63,225 nt of DNA from Flavobacterium sp. GTDB lineage: Bacteria; Bacteroidota; Bacteroidia; Flavobacteriales; Flavobacteriaceae. The DNA is taken from NCBI GenBank assembly GCA_023251135.1, contig JAHEZJ010000021.1:49358-112582 (forward strand). The letters are read 5' to 3'. Position 1 is the stretch's first letter; every line of letters starts with the position of its first letter. The position numbers and the translations under genes are program-made. The notes under the pieces are model-generated. The model saw nothing but the letters and a program-made list of their open reading frames with translations. It did not search any database and was not told the origin of the DNA. Below are positions 34,409 through 43,076 of this stretch, piece after piece.

Positions 34409-35482
34409 TTATTCAATTAGAATTTTGGTTCCTAAATACGTTTCAAAAGATTTAATGCCTTCAAATAACACTGCTTTTTTATGGTTTTCGGTCTCATTGA
34501 AAAACTGTGTTTCTATTTTGGTATGCTCTTTTTTGACGGTGCGTTTCCAGATCCCGATAACTTTGCTGTTTTCCATAATTATGGGTTTGAAAATGCCATT
34601 GTTGGTAAAAGCTTTCGACTGATGTTCGGGTAAAATGGAGGCCTCACGGGTTTTATAGGAAATTAAAATCTCATCAAAAGCCGGTAGAAAATGAACGCTT
34701 TCGCGGAAGTTATCCTCGGTAGGTAGTTCCTTTTTAAACCAATACACCTGATTGTCAACGCTAATGGAATTTAATTGTAATTCAATTGCATTAATGATGT
34801 TTTTGCAGCAGGTAGGAGAAAAACCCGACCACCAGGAAAAATCAAGAAGCGTAGCAGGGCCGTGACTTTCAAAGTAGTTTAGCGCTAGTTTCGCTAAGCC
34901 TTCTTTTTCTGTTAGTTTGGTCTGCGGTTTGGGAACTCTTTCTTCCAGTAAGGCATAAGTTTGTTGCTTTCCTTTCATTTTTCCGTTACAGACTAAACCA
35001 TCAAGTTCAGCATACATCATTATGGGACCGGATAAATGATCATGGCCGGAGGTCTTCGTGATATCAAGTTCCTGCATGATTTCTTCGCGTGTCAGATGAT
35101 TGTTCCCAGCAAGTATTTTTTCGATAGCCGCATTCATCTGATCTAATTTTCTAGCATCGTAACCAAATTTTTTAACGTATGAAGTTACAATGCGTTTCAC
35201 TTGTGGTCCGGAAACGTCCAACATCCAGTAAATATCATCGGCAGCAACAAAATGCCAGGTTGGTCGTAAGATATGGGTTCGGATAATTTGTGCTGAATTA
35301 ATAGCTTCTTCGATTTCTTTTTCCGAAGCATTGCAACGGGAGCCAACGGCCCATTTTGCCATCGCATAGTCCTGAGCCTGCATCGCGCCTAAGTGCTTTA
35401 CAATTTCTTTTGGTGAGCTGTCAGCCGTTTTATGAAGTTTTTGAGAAATAAGTCGGAGTTGAGCTATTTTGGAATACGTCAT
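34409..35482 (-). CDS. Winged-helix DNA glycosylase-like protein (AlkZ/YcaQ family)
   Basis: This 357-residue protein belongs to the HTH_42 family that includes AlkZ, a glycosylase for interstrand crosslinks and bulky alkyl adducts. The motif QAQ in GAMQAQDYAMAKWAV (about residues 34-36) matches the catalytic QxQ motif of AlkZ. Three winged-helix segments are visible, with the block RPTWHFVAADDIYWMLD following. It is 11 bp downstream of the PolB-type exonuclease gene and probably cotranscribed. This pairs a glycosylase with a nuclease for DNA repair. The substrate is inferred from family. Confidence 0.82.
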   Translation of the reverse strand: MTYSKIAQLRLISQKLHKTADSSPKEIVKHLGAMQAQDYAMAKWAVGSRCNASEKEIEEAINSAQIIRTHILRPTWHFVAADDIYWMLDVSGPQVKRIVTSYVKKFGYDARKLDQMNAAIEKILAGNNHLTREEIMQELDITKTSGHDHLSGPIMMYAELDGLVCNGKMKGKQQTYALLEERVPKPQTKLTEKEGLAKLALNYFESHGPATLLDFSWWSGFSPTCCKNIINAIELQLNSISVDNQVYWFKKELPTEDNFRESVHFLPAFDEILISYKTREASILPEHQSKAFTNNGIFKPIIMENSKVIGIWKRTVKKEHTKIETQFFNETENHKKAVLFEGIKSFETYLGTKILIE

Positions 35483-35493
35483 TTAAAGCAGAA

Positions 35494-36207
35494 TTAGACA
35501 TGAATAATTTCATCATCAATTAATAAATCTTCCCGGCGCAAACGCAGAAAAATTTGAGCTACAGCAATTGTGTCTTTTTCACAATAGGTTACAATACGGT
35601 CGATATCTTTCTCCACATAAAAAACATGTGCGACCTGACTGCCGTCAATATCGCCTTTTGGAGAAGGAACTCCAAGTATTTTGGTCAGTAGTTTTAAGGA
35701 AGTAAAGTGTTTGTAATCACCAAACTTCCACAATTCTAAAGTATCTAAATGCGCTACTTCCCAGGGCTTTTTTCCAAACAAATTAAGTTTGTCCGGAATG
35801 GCAATCTGGTTGATAATCATACGTCGTGCAATAAACGGAATGTCAAACTCTTTGGCATTGTGTCCGCACAAGAGATGTTGCGGTTTATCAAAATGATTGT
35901 TGATCAGATTATTGAAATCACGCAGGATTTTCTTTTCGTCTCCAAAAAAAGAGGTCACTCTAAAATTTCTAATATCGCCTTTGATGGTAAAATAACCAAC
36001 CGAAATACAGACAATTTTACCAAATTCAGCCCAGATTCCGGCACGTTCATAAAACTCTTCGGGAGTAAAATCGTCTTTGCGCTGGTATTGTGTCTTATGG
36101 TCCCAAAGTGATTGCATTTCTGCGTCAAGCGAATTGAAATTCTCCTCTTCGGGTACCGTTTCTATATCAAGGAAAAGGATATTGTTAAGATTTATTTTTT
36201 CAATCAT
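35494..36207 (-). CDS. Predicted 3'-5' exonuclease of PolB-like fold
   Basis: This 237-residue protein has the DEDD exonuclease signature: DIETVPEE (D14, E16) at the start, the second motif near GHNAKEFDIPFIARR (about 112-126) and the third Asp in YCEKDTIAVAQIF. This fits the PF10108 'exonuclease related to PolB' family, which is separate from DnaQ. It lies upstream of the AlkZ-like gene, with an 11-bp gap. A DNA-repair role is inferred from context. Confidence 0.85.
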   Translation of the reverse strand: MIEKINLNNILFLDIETVPEEENFNSLDAEMQSLWDHKTQYQRKDDFTPEEFYERAGIWAEFGKIVCISVGYFTIKGDIRNFRVTSFFGDEKKILRDFNNLINNHFDKPQHLLCGHNAKEFDIPFIARRMIINQIAIPDKLNLFGKKPWEVAHLDTLELWKFGDYKHFTSLKLLTKILGVPSPKGDIDGSQVAHVFYVEKDIDRIVTYCEKDTIAVAQIFLRLRREDLLIDDEIIHV

Positions 36208-36379
36208 TATTGAGACGTCTTAGAATTTTAGACATTTAGATTTATAAAAGTACACAAATGATTTTAAAAATAAGAAATAGCTTATATTTTTAAAGCTGCG
36301 ATGCTGCTTTTTTGTGATTCATTTTCGTTAAAGTAGGGTCAATATAAAACGCCAATCATTTAAGTTTATCGAAAAAGAA

Positions 36380-36856
36380 CTAAAACAAACTTTGCTGTGT
36401 ACTGGGATTTTCATGTTCGAGCAGCCATTTCTTGCGGGACAAACCACCGGCATAACCTGTTAAAGAGCCATTGGTGCCAATAACACGATGGCAGGGAACC
36501 ACAATCCACAACGGATTTTTACCATTTGCCGAGGCAACAGCCCGAATCGCCTTTACATCACCCAGTTTTTTGGTTTGATCCATATAGCTCACGGTCTTTC
36601 CGAATGGAATTTCCAATAGTGATTTCCATACTTTTTGCTGGAAGTCGGTTCCTTTAGGATTTAGTTTTAGATCGAAATCGGTTCTTTTACCCTCAAAATA
36701 CTCCTGAAGCTGCAAAACAGCAGCTTGTAAAACGTCGGGAATAGTTGGAGAAACCTCAGTTGTTCCGACATCTGAAACAGAGATTACAGCAATACCTTCC
36801 TCGTCTCCAACAATTTTGGTGATTCCTAATGGTGAATGGATGTAAGCTGTTTCCAT
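36380..36856 (-). CDS. ogt: Methylated-DNA-[protein]-cysteine S-methyltransferase
   Basis: This 158-residue suicide repair enzyme moves the alkyl group from O6-alkylguanine to Cys in PCHRVIG (about residues 121-127). The Asn/Gly-rich loop GTNGSLTGYAGG follows, and the helix-turn-helix region contains GKTVSYMDQTKKLG. There is no Ada N-terminal regulatory domain, so it is an Ogt-type enzyme. It is 170 bp downstream of the exonuclease/AlkZ-like pair, in a small repair neighbourhood. Confidence 0.94.
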   Translation of the reverse strand: METAYIHSPLGITKIVGDEEGIAVISVSDVGTTEVSPTIPDVLQAAVLQLQEYFEGKRTDFDLKLNPKGTDFQQKVWKSLLEIPFGKTVSYMDQTKKLGDVKAIRAVASANGKNPLWIVVPCHRVIGTNGSLTGYAGGLSRKKWLLEHENPSTQQSLF

Positions 36857-36956
36857 AGTTTTTAATCGAAAAAGGGTAAAGGTTTACACAAAGTTCGTAA
36901 AGTTTTTTTAATAATATAAGTTATGCAGGTAATTTTAGTTTTGGTAAACGATTGCC

Positions 36957-37016
36957 ACCGGGAGCCAAGTCGAAGGCTTATGAAAAGGTTTCGCTTTCGC
37001 TCAGCCGGATAGGAGT
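36957..37016. repeat. Degenerate copy of the CTTCGACTTCGCTCAGCC family
   Basis: Segments CCAAGTCGAAGGCTT (about 36964) and TTTCGCTCAGCCGGA (about 36991-37005) echo the perfect hairpin arms at 55214-55276. Pairing is weak here, so this looks like a decayed copy in the space between ogt and the SDR gene. Confidence 0.45.
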
Positions 37017-37020
37017 TTTT

Positions 37021-37845
37021 TTAGTAATTGTCTAATCTAAATTGATAGTTTAAAACAGATTCAATTTTCTCACTTGAAATAATCTTTCGAATGTTGGATT
37101 GCTGTGTACTGAATTGTGGCACAACAAGATTTAGACTTTTTGCTTTTTGACTGTAATATTCTTCTCTTGTGGGGTGAAAAGGGGCGACAGCATTAAAAAC
37201 GGCATTCCATTTCGACTGTTTTATGATTTCTTCGATGATGCTGATACAGTCGTTTTGATGAATTAGGTTCACGGGAGCATCGGGGTTCTCGAGGTTCTCT
37301 TTTCCGGCCAGAAATTTTACCGGATGACGATCTTCTCCAATCAAGCCGCCAAAACGCAGTATAGTGGTGGTAAAGTTTTGATTTTTTTGCAGTAAAGCTT
37401 CCGCTAAAAGCAATTGTTTGCCACTTTCGGTTTCCGGATTCGGGAGAGTTTCTTCTGTAATCGTTCCGTTGTCATTTCCGTAAACTGCGGTTGAACTTAC
37501 AAAGAGCACTTTTTTTACGGCTGATTTTTCGATAAACGGAATCAGGTTTTCAATTTTTCGAACAAATACCTTCTCAGACGGAGTCGGAAGATTGGGGCTT
37601 TTTTCTCTTAGTTTGGGCGGAATATCAATAATCAGAATCTCACTTTCCGCCAGGAAATTAGTGATGCTGTCTGAAACATTTTCGCTTTCAAGCGCAACCA
37701 GAAAAGCCTTTATTCCCGACGCTTCTAAAATAGGAAGTTTATTTTCAGAAGTCGTTGATCCGCTTACCGCATGTCCTTTATCCATTAGCTTTTTTGCCAG
37801 AGGCCATCCCAGCCAGCCGCATCCTAAAATACTGATTTGTGTCAT
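37021..37845 (-). CDS. NAD(P)-dependent short-chain/epimerase-like protein (YeeZ-like)
   Basis: This 274-residue protein starts with the Rossmann motif ILGCGWLGWPLA (GxGxxG, residues 8-13). It continues with VLFVSSTAVYG, where the S-T-S-region and VYG take the place of the YxxxK catalytic block of true SDRs. It resembles the YeeZ/atypical SDR group and NAD-dependent epimerases. Without nearby sugar genes the substrate cannot be named. It has no signal peptide and is probably cytosolic. Confidence 0.82.
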   Translation of the reverse strand: MTQISILGCGWLGWPLAKKLMDKGHAVSGSTTSENKLPILEASGIKAFLVALESENVSDSITNFLAESEILIIDIPPKLREKSPNLPTPSEKVFVRKIENLIPFIEKSAVKKVLFVSSTAVYGNDNGTITEETLPNPETESGKQLLLAEALLQKNQNFTTTILRFGGLIGEDRHPVKFLAGKENLENPDAPVNLIHQNDCISIIEEIIKQSKWNAVFNAVAPFHPTREEYYSQKAKSLNLVVPQFSTQQSNIRKIISSEKIESVLNYQFRLDNY

Positions 37846-37945
37846 TTTTCGTTTAAAGTCGCAAAGGTACAGCCTTTCATAGCTACAAAGAATTAAAACC
37901 AGAACTTACTGAAATTTTTTCTTTACCTCTTTGCGGATTAGAATA

Positions 37946-38395
37946 TTAGAGATCCAAAGTAAATCGCACCTTGTCTTTTCCTTTTGCGCCCATTCTGTGA
38001 TAGAATTTGATGGCTCTTTCGTTAAATTGAGGGGTTTGCCATTGCATATTGACGCAATTGTTTTCTTTTCCAATTTGTTTTAATTTTTCAATCAGTATTT
38101 CGCCAATACCAAAACTTCTGGCTTTTTCTTCCAGAAACAAACAGTCCATATAAAGAAAAGCTGCGGCATTCCAGGTCGAGAAGTCAAATGTAAAGGAAGC
38201 ATAACCTACAATCGTTTCTTTTGTTGCAACGACCAGACAATGCAACTTTGGACGCTCGCCAAACAAGGCTTCTTTTAACTTATTTTCTTTTCCTTCCGGA
38301 GAAAACACAGCTTTTTCATAGTCCGCATGTTTTTGACATAAAACCACCAGTTTTGGTAAGTCAGATGGTTCGCAGTTTCTTATTGAATATTCCAT
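37946..38395 (-). CDS. GNAT-family N-acetyltransferase
   Basis: The likely start is ATG 38395, giving a 149-residue enzyme that begins MEYSIRNCEPSDLPKLV. An earlier ATG at 38557 would put a basic 54-residue extension out of family length. The acetyl-CoA motif is EEKARSFGIGEILIEKL (Q/RxxGxG/A type), followed by NCVNMQWQTPQFNERAIKFYHRMG, typical of GNAT motif B. The start overlaps the LysR gene by 16 bp, so the two are likely cotranscribed. The substrate is unknown; diamine acetyltransferases show similar spacing. Confidence 0.85.
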   Translation of the reverse strand: MEYSIRNCEPSDLPKLVVLCQKHADYEKAVFSPEGKENKLKEALFGERPKLHCLVVATKETIVGYASFTFDFSTWNAAAFLYMDCLFLEEKARSFGIGEILIEKLKQIGKENNCVNMQWQTPQFNERAIKFYHRMGAKGKDKVRFTLDL

Positions 38396-39282
38396 TGAAG
38401 ATTGATTTCGTTTTGTAAAAAAGTGATGAAGCGATGAAAGTAATCCGGATATTCCTGATTTTCCCGAATCGCTATAAAGTGTTTTCTTTTTAAACCGTTT
38501 TTTCCAATTTTTACAGCTTTTATCGGATTGTTTTTCAAATGGGGTAACAAAGCCCATTTTGCCATTGACATTACACCCATATCGGCTTTGACCATTTCGA
38601 GCGATGCTTCTGTAAGCGGCAGAGCAGTTATTTTTCTGGGAGTTATCCTGGCGGGCGCCAGTACAAACTGATGTATCGTAACCGTTTCCATCGGAAAGGA
38701 GTGAATGAGTAAATGTTCGTCGATAAAATCTTCGGCTACCACATATTTTTTAGTTGCCCAGGCATGGTTTTCAGAAACTGCCATGACCATTTCATCCTGA
38801 AAAAGCTCAATATATCGAATGTTGTTGTCTTTGATCTGATCGCTGATTACGGCAATATCGATGGTGTTGTCCAGTAATTTTTGTATCGGAATATGGGTTG
38901 CTTCGGTTACAATCTTAAGTTCGACGTTTGGATATAAAAGATGAAATTGTTTTAAAACCGACGGCAGCCAGTGGTAACTTGAGAAACATTCGGTACTAAT
39001 TCTGATTTCACCGTATTCGCCATAAACCATTTGTTTGATTTGCAATTCGGTTTGTGAGAGTTTGTCCAGAATTTCATTGGCAAGTTCGTAGATCTTTTCT
39101 CCGGCTTTGGTCAGCACCAGTTTTTTATTGGTTCGCAGAAAAATGGCGGTTCCCAATTGGTATTCGGCTTCTTTAAGTTGATGACTCAAAGCCGATTGTG
39201 TCAAATGCAACTTATCAATTGCTTTAGTGATACTTCCTTCTTCAACAATTGCTTTTATTAATCGTAAATGACGTATTTCCAT
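38380..39282 (-). CDS. LysR-family transcriptional regulator
   Basis: This 300-residue LysR regulator has the N-terminal helix-turn-helix MEIRHLRLIKAIVEEGSITKAIDKLHLTQSALSHQLKEAE (shown to position 40 only by its halves: the HTH spans about 18-37). A two-lobe effector domain follows (about 90-295). The HTH sequence and TKAGEKIYELAN resemble MetR-like members. It is divergent from a rhodanese-like gene at 39430, a layout that often means it regulates that gene, and overlaps a GNAT gene downstream. The effector is unknown. Confidence 0.9.
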   Translation of the reverse strand: MEIRHLRLIKAIVEEGSITKAIDKLHLTQSALSHQLKEAEYQLGTAIFLRTNKKLVLTKAGEKIYELANEILDKLSQTELQIKQMVYGEYGEIRISTECFSSYHWLPSVLKQFHLLYPNVELKIVTEATHIPIQKLLDNTIDIAVISDQIKDNNIRYIELFQDEMVMAVSENHAWATKKYVVAEDFIDEHLLIHSFPMETVTIHQFVLAPARITPRKITALPLTEASLEMVKADMGVMSMAKWALLPHLKNNPIKAVKIGKNGLKRKHFIAIRENQEYPDYFHRFITFLQNEINLQWNIQ

Positions 39283-39394
39283 TTTTTTAGGGAATTAGAA
39301 GTACAAAGAAACAAAATTTCAGGATCGCTTTTCTATGAAAAAAAGTAATCAAGTGAATGAATTCTTTTCGTTTTTATGGAAAGAGTGGTTGCGC

Positions 39395-39402
39395 TACATT
39401 TG
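39395..39402 (+). promoter_or_regulatory. -7 box of the rhodanese-like gene
   Basis: TACATTTG fits TAnnTTTG, 27 bases before the ATG. A T-run at 39371-39375 lies 19 bases upstream as a weak -33 element. Confidence 0.55.
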
Positions 39403-39429
39403 AAAAACTAAAACATTAAAACTGTAAAA

Positions 39430-39825
39430 ATGGAAGCACAGATTCAACACTATGAGAATAAGCTGGCCTTCGAAATGGATCCATCTGATTTGTTTGATGC
39501 CTTGAATAATGGAGAGAAAATAATCGCAATTGACGCCCGTAAAGCTTTTGGGTTTGAAGCAGAACACATTCCGACAGCGATCAATATTCCGCATCGTGAA
39601 ATGACGGCTGAAAGCACCCAACATCTGGACAAGGAGTTTTTATATGTAACTTATTGTGACGGAATTGGCTGTAATGCTTCGACAAAAGGAGCTTTGAATA
39701 TGGCAAAACTTGGTTTTAAAGTAAAAGAACTAATTGGAGGAATCGAGTGGTGGAAGTTTGACGGTTATGCGACCGAAGGGACAAATGGCATACCAACAGG
39801 TTTGAAAATGGAATGTGCCTGCTAA
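39430..39825 (+). CDS. Rhodanese-like sulfurtransferase
   Basis: This 131-residue single rhodanese domain has the active-site Cys in YCDGIGCNASTKGA (the conserved position is the first Cys, with a second 5 residues later). It also shows DARKAFGFEAEHIPTAINIPHRE, which matches the rhodanese substrate loop. It could transfer sulfur or act in redox or detoxification. Divergent LysR gene upstream suggests regulation. A perfect-stem bidirectional terminator follows. Confidence 0.9.
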   Translation: MEAQIQHYENKLAFEMDPSDLFDALNNGEKIIAIDARKAFGFEAEHIPTAINIPHREMTAESTQHLDKEFLYVTYCDGIGCNASTKGALNMAKLGFKVKELIGGIEWWKFDGYATEGTNGIPTGLKMECAC

Positions 39826-39830
39826 AAGAA

Positions 39831-39860
39831 AAAGGCAAACTTTATGTAAAGTTTGCCTTT
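39831..39860. terminator. Bidirectional terminator between convergent genes
   Basis: A 14-bp perfect stem AAAGGCAAACTTTA/TAAAGTTTGCCTTT with a 2-base loop and T/A runs on both sides. Confidence 0.92.
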
Positions 39861-39879
39861 ATTATTTTAAAACTCATTT

Positions 39880-40299
39880 TTAGGATTCGATTAAAGCTTT
39901 TAATGCTTGTAGAATTGGATTTTCTTCGCCCTGAGGTTTTTCCTGAACCGCTCCGGGACGATGGTCTTCCTGAACAATTTCGAGTTTTGTTTTTTGATTT
40001 TCTTCAGAGAGAATGTAACTCATGATGAAATAATTCTCGGGTTTATCTTCTAATTCCGGTCTTGGAAAGAATAAAGAATATTTGATCTTTTGATTCGGAA
40101 TAACTTCCAGAACCGTTCCCCATTGCTCAAAAACCTGGCCTTCCCATTCATTTCTAAACCTGATTTCGTTACCAATTTTCCAATCCGTAATTAAATCGCT
40201 GCCGTATTGCCACTGTTTGACCAGTTCTGGCTGAGTCAGGGTGTTCCAGACTTTTTCTAACGGTGCGTTTAACAGTATTGTAGAAATGTTTGTTGCCAT
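39880..40299 (-). CDS. SRPBCC/START-fold (AHSA1-like) protein
   Basis: This 139-residue protein has the Activator of Hsp90 ATPase homologue 1-like fold: an N-terminal strand ATNISTILLNAPLEKVWNTLTQPELVKQWQYG, then the strands FRNEWEGQVFEQWGTVLEV and TKLEIVQEDHRP, and a C-terminal helix. No catalytic residues are implied; these proteins bind hydrophobic ligands. It is 11 bp downstream of the M28 peptidase gene. The function is unknown. Confidence 0.85.
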   Translation of the reverse strand: MATNISTILLNAPLEKVWNTLTQPELVKQWQYGSDLITDWKIGNEIRFRNEWEGQVFEQWGTVLEVIPNQKIKYSLFFPRPELEDKPENYFIMSYILSEENQKTKLEIVQEDHRPGAVQEKPQGEENPILQALKALIES

Positions 40300-40310
40300 A
40301 ATAGGTGGTT

Positions 40311-42716
40311 TTATTGCGGTTTAACAATTGGTTTTGCCAGAGGTTTTAAACTGTCTTTTTTTACGACAGTGCTGTCTTTTGCTATTGTTGCAGGTACAGG
40401 AGCAGTTACCGGTGCCGTGTATCGTTTTATTTTCTGCTGAATCAATACGGCATCATTTAAAACAAAAGGTGTTGGCATCATCCAGTCGCTTCTCGGCTTT
40501 ACTTTAAGCAGCGGATTTGTCATTAAATCAAACGAACTTTCTATCAGGTCCATGTCAAGAACAGATGATTTGTTAATGTAAAAGTCCATTACCAGAGGTT
40601 CATTGCCTACCACATAGTAGGATAATATTTTCATACCATTACGCTCCAGACGGTTTCCTTTTTGCTCTAAAGTTGTAACTCCATTGGCTTTAAAATTGAA
40701 AAAAGTCATTTTTGGATTGGCATAAATATCGTAACGATTTACCTTTCTGTTTGGAGTGATTTTTATTTTTAAATAGCGGTTATTGCCCACCACACTGTCT
40801 TTTAAGAAGGCGATTGTCGGTTTCGCAAGAGGTATAACAGGTGCAATTGCGCTATAAGTAAAACCTGAACTGTATTTACTGGCTATTGGTAATGTATTTA
40901 ATCCAACCGCTTTCTGATTTGTTTGTCCCAAATATGTTTTGGTCCAATCGTCTAGATTGACATCGTAGGTTGCCCATGTAGCAGAATTAGTATTGGCATT
41001 ATAAACGTATAACAAACTGTTTGATTTTGCTTTTCCGTGCTCGTAGTCGGAATGATATCCTGCATAGACAAAAAAGCCAATGGAAACCGCGAAGAAAAAG
41101 ATCGTCCAGATTCCTTTTTTAGCAAACGGGCCAAAGATTGGTAATACCAATCCGAAAAGCAGTACGGTAAGTATAGCACTTACAAAAAGGATTTTTAATC
41201 CAAGACCAACCGGAAACATTACGATAAAAGGCGCTATGATAACGAATGCCGGAATACTAAACAGCAGGTTAAGTCCTAAACTATAATGTTGGGTAAGAAC
41301 AAAAACTGCGAACAGAAGGATACCAAAATATACCGGTATAATGAGAAAACCTGCACCCGTTAAGCTGTTCGCGGCAAATGCATTAATAATGATCCAGAGC
41401 AGCAACGGTGCTACAAAATGGTTCATGGTGATTTTAGCTTCTGAAAAATGGTGGTAGAAGGCAAATGAAATGGCAATACTAAGCGTTACAAAAGCACCGA
41501 TATAGGCGTGGCCATTGTAGGTGAATCCATTTAGCAGATCAGAATACTGCGGATAGATTTGCAAAATAATTTTCCATCCCAAAAAGGTTACCAGACCCGC
41601 TATCACGATTGATCCCAATAACGGAACAAATCCTTTGAATATTTCTCTGAAAGTGATGACACGTTTGGCTTTTCCAATAAAAATGAATAAAACCAATAAT
41701 CCCAAAGCAATAATGGTCATCGGTAATACCCATGAAAAAGGATAACTTATGAAGGAGAACGGAGCACTGAAGTAAACATAATCTTCAGTTGATGTTGTCG
41801 CATTTAAATCGGTATTGGAAAAGTATTTTAACAAAGGCATCAGGTAAGTTCCCTGGTGTGCCAGCGTGGTTTTGCTTAGGTGCTGTACATCATCCTGCTG
41901 GGTGTGGTAGTTGTAATGACCGTCGATAAAAGCAAAGTTGAATCCCTGAATGTTTCCTTGTTCTCTGAAAACCGTCAGGTCGGTATCGTTTGGGAGCATT
42001 TTGTAGATGCTGTACATTAATGAGTTGGAAACGGGATAAGTAGTTTTTGCATTCGAAAATTCTTCAACCAATGCTTTGTTTCCTTTGTTGGTTTCCATTA
42101 ACATATAACTTGGTCCTGAAGACCCTCTGGCCTCAAAATTCAGCACCAAACCTACGTCTTTTGCCCATGGATGGTTGTTTACAAAAAGTGCAGCGCCATT
42201 TAAACCCAATTCTTCAGCATCTGAAAAAAGAATGATGATGTCATTTTTATGAGGTTGTTTGGCATACAAGAAAGCACGGATTCCCTCGAGTATAGTTGCA
42301 ACACCCGAAGCGTCGTCACCTGCGCCTTTTGAGAAAGAATGTGGTGCACTGTCGTAATGAGAGAGCAGCAAAAGTGCTTTTGTATTGTTGGTTCCTTTGA
42401 TGCGGGCAAGTATGTTTTTTGATTTTACCAATATTCCCCAATCATTTAACGTAAAACCTTCCTGAACACTGGTTTCGAGTCCAATTCGATTGAGTTCCAG
42501 TTTAAGATAATTGGCCACCAGTTCGTGATTAAGTGAACCTACATAGTGCGGTTTTTGAGCAATAATTTTGACTTGACTTAGAGCCCGGTCCGTAGAAAAT
42601 TCAGCAAGGGCTTCATCTCCTTTGGAAATTAACTGCGGCATCATTGTGGCGTATATAATACTAAGAATGGCAAGAATGCAAATTACGGCTAGAATTGAGG
42701 TCTGGTTTTTTTTCAT
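40311..42716 (-). CDS. M28-family peptidase with membrane domain
   Basis: This 801-residue protein has one N-terminal transmembrane segment, a periplasmic M28 zinc-peptidase domain (about 50-310), and a C-terminal half with about eight hydrophobic helices (about 320-560), then a beta-rich extracytoplasmic part. The co-catalytic zinc ligands are visible in LLSHYDSAP (His, Asp), GAGDDASGVA (Asp), DAEELGLNGA (two Glu), and HYNYHTQQDDVQ (His). It resembles Fxna/ERMP1-like membrane aminopeptidases. Substrate peptides are unknown. It is 11 bp upstream of the SRPBCC gene. Confidence 0.92.
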   Translation of the reverse strand: MKKNQTSILAVICILAILSIIYATMMPQLISKGDEALAEFSTDRALSQVKIIAQKPHYVGSLNHELVANYLKLELNRIGLETSVQEGFTLNDWGILVKSKNILARIKGTNNTKALLLLSHYDSAPHSFSKGAGDDASGVATILEGIRAFLYAKQPHKNDIIILFSDAEELGLNGAALFVNNHPWAKDVGLVLNFEARGSSGPSYMLMETNKGNKALVEEFSNAKTTYPVSNSLMYSIYKMLPNDTDLTVFREQGNIQGFNFAFIDGHYNYHTQQDDVQHLSKTTLAHQGTYLMPLLKYFSNTDLNATTSTEDYVYFSAPFSFISYPFSWVLPMTIIALGLLVLFIFIGKAKRVITFREIFKGFVPLLGSIVIAGLVTFLGWKIILQIYPQYSDLLNGFTYNGHAYIGAFVTLSIAISFAFYHHFSEAKITMNHFVAPLLLWIIINAFAANSLTGAGFLIIPVYFGILLFAVFVLTQHYSLGLNLLFSIPAFVIIAPFIVMFPVGLGLKILFVSAILTVLLFGLVLPIFGPFAKKGIWTIFFFAVSIGFFVYAGYHSDYEHGKAKSNSLLYVYNANTNSATWATYDVNLDDWTKTYLGQTNQKAVGLNTLPIASKYSSGFTYSAIAPVIPLAKPTIAFLKDSVVGNNRYLKIKITPNRKVNRYDIYANPKMTFFNFKANGVTTLEQKGNRLERNGMKILSYYVVGNEPLVMDFYINKSSVLDMDLIESSFDLMTNPLLKVKPRSDWMMPTPFVLNDAVLIQQKIKRYTAPVTAPVPATIAKDSTVVKKDSLKPLAKPIVKPQ

Positions 42717-42728
42717 GGTAAATACGTA

Positions 42729-43076
42729 CTATATTTCTTTCTTAACAAGCATAAAATAATCATTGTCCAAAGGGCGATATCCCTGGTCGTACAGAAAATA
42801 GTAGGTATTTCCTGTTTTGGTCTGCAAGATATTGGTAAAGAAATCGAAATCAAAACCTTTATTTATCATTTTATCTCTCGTTGCTTTAGATTTACCTTCA
42901 GAGTTTAGTTCGCTCAAAATTCGGTAATTTTTCCGTAATTTATTGTTCACATTACGCATGAAATTTGTGCTGTCTTTGTTTATTTTATTGTTGTAGGCAT
43001 TTCTACAGCTGTCTGAGCAGAATTTTTTGTCTTCCCTGCCTACAATTTTCTCAGAGCATTCAAGGCATGTTTTCAT
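42729..43076 (-). CDS. Small zinc-ribbon protein, function unknown
   Basis: This 115-residue protein starts with a zinc-ribbon knuckle CLECSEKIVG then CSDSCRNAYNN (CxxC ... CxxxC), resembling DUF2116-type or treble-clef ribbons. The rest is helical and basic, ending in a Tyr/Asn-rich segment. Its start overlaps the end of the GNAT-nitrilase gene by 4 bp (ATGA), so the two are translationally coupled. Function is not known; nucleic-acid or protein binding is possible. Confidence 0.75.
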   Translation of the reverse strand: MKTCLECSEKIVGREDKKFCSDSCRNAYNNKINKDSTNFMRNVNNKLRKNYRILSELNSEGKSKATRDKMINKGFDFDFFTNILQTKTGNTYYFLYDQGYRPLDNDYFMLVKKEI

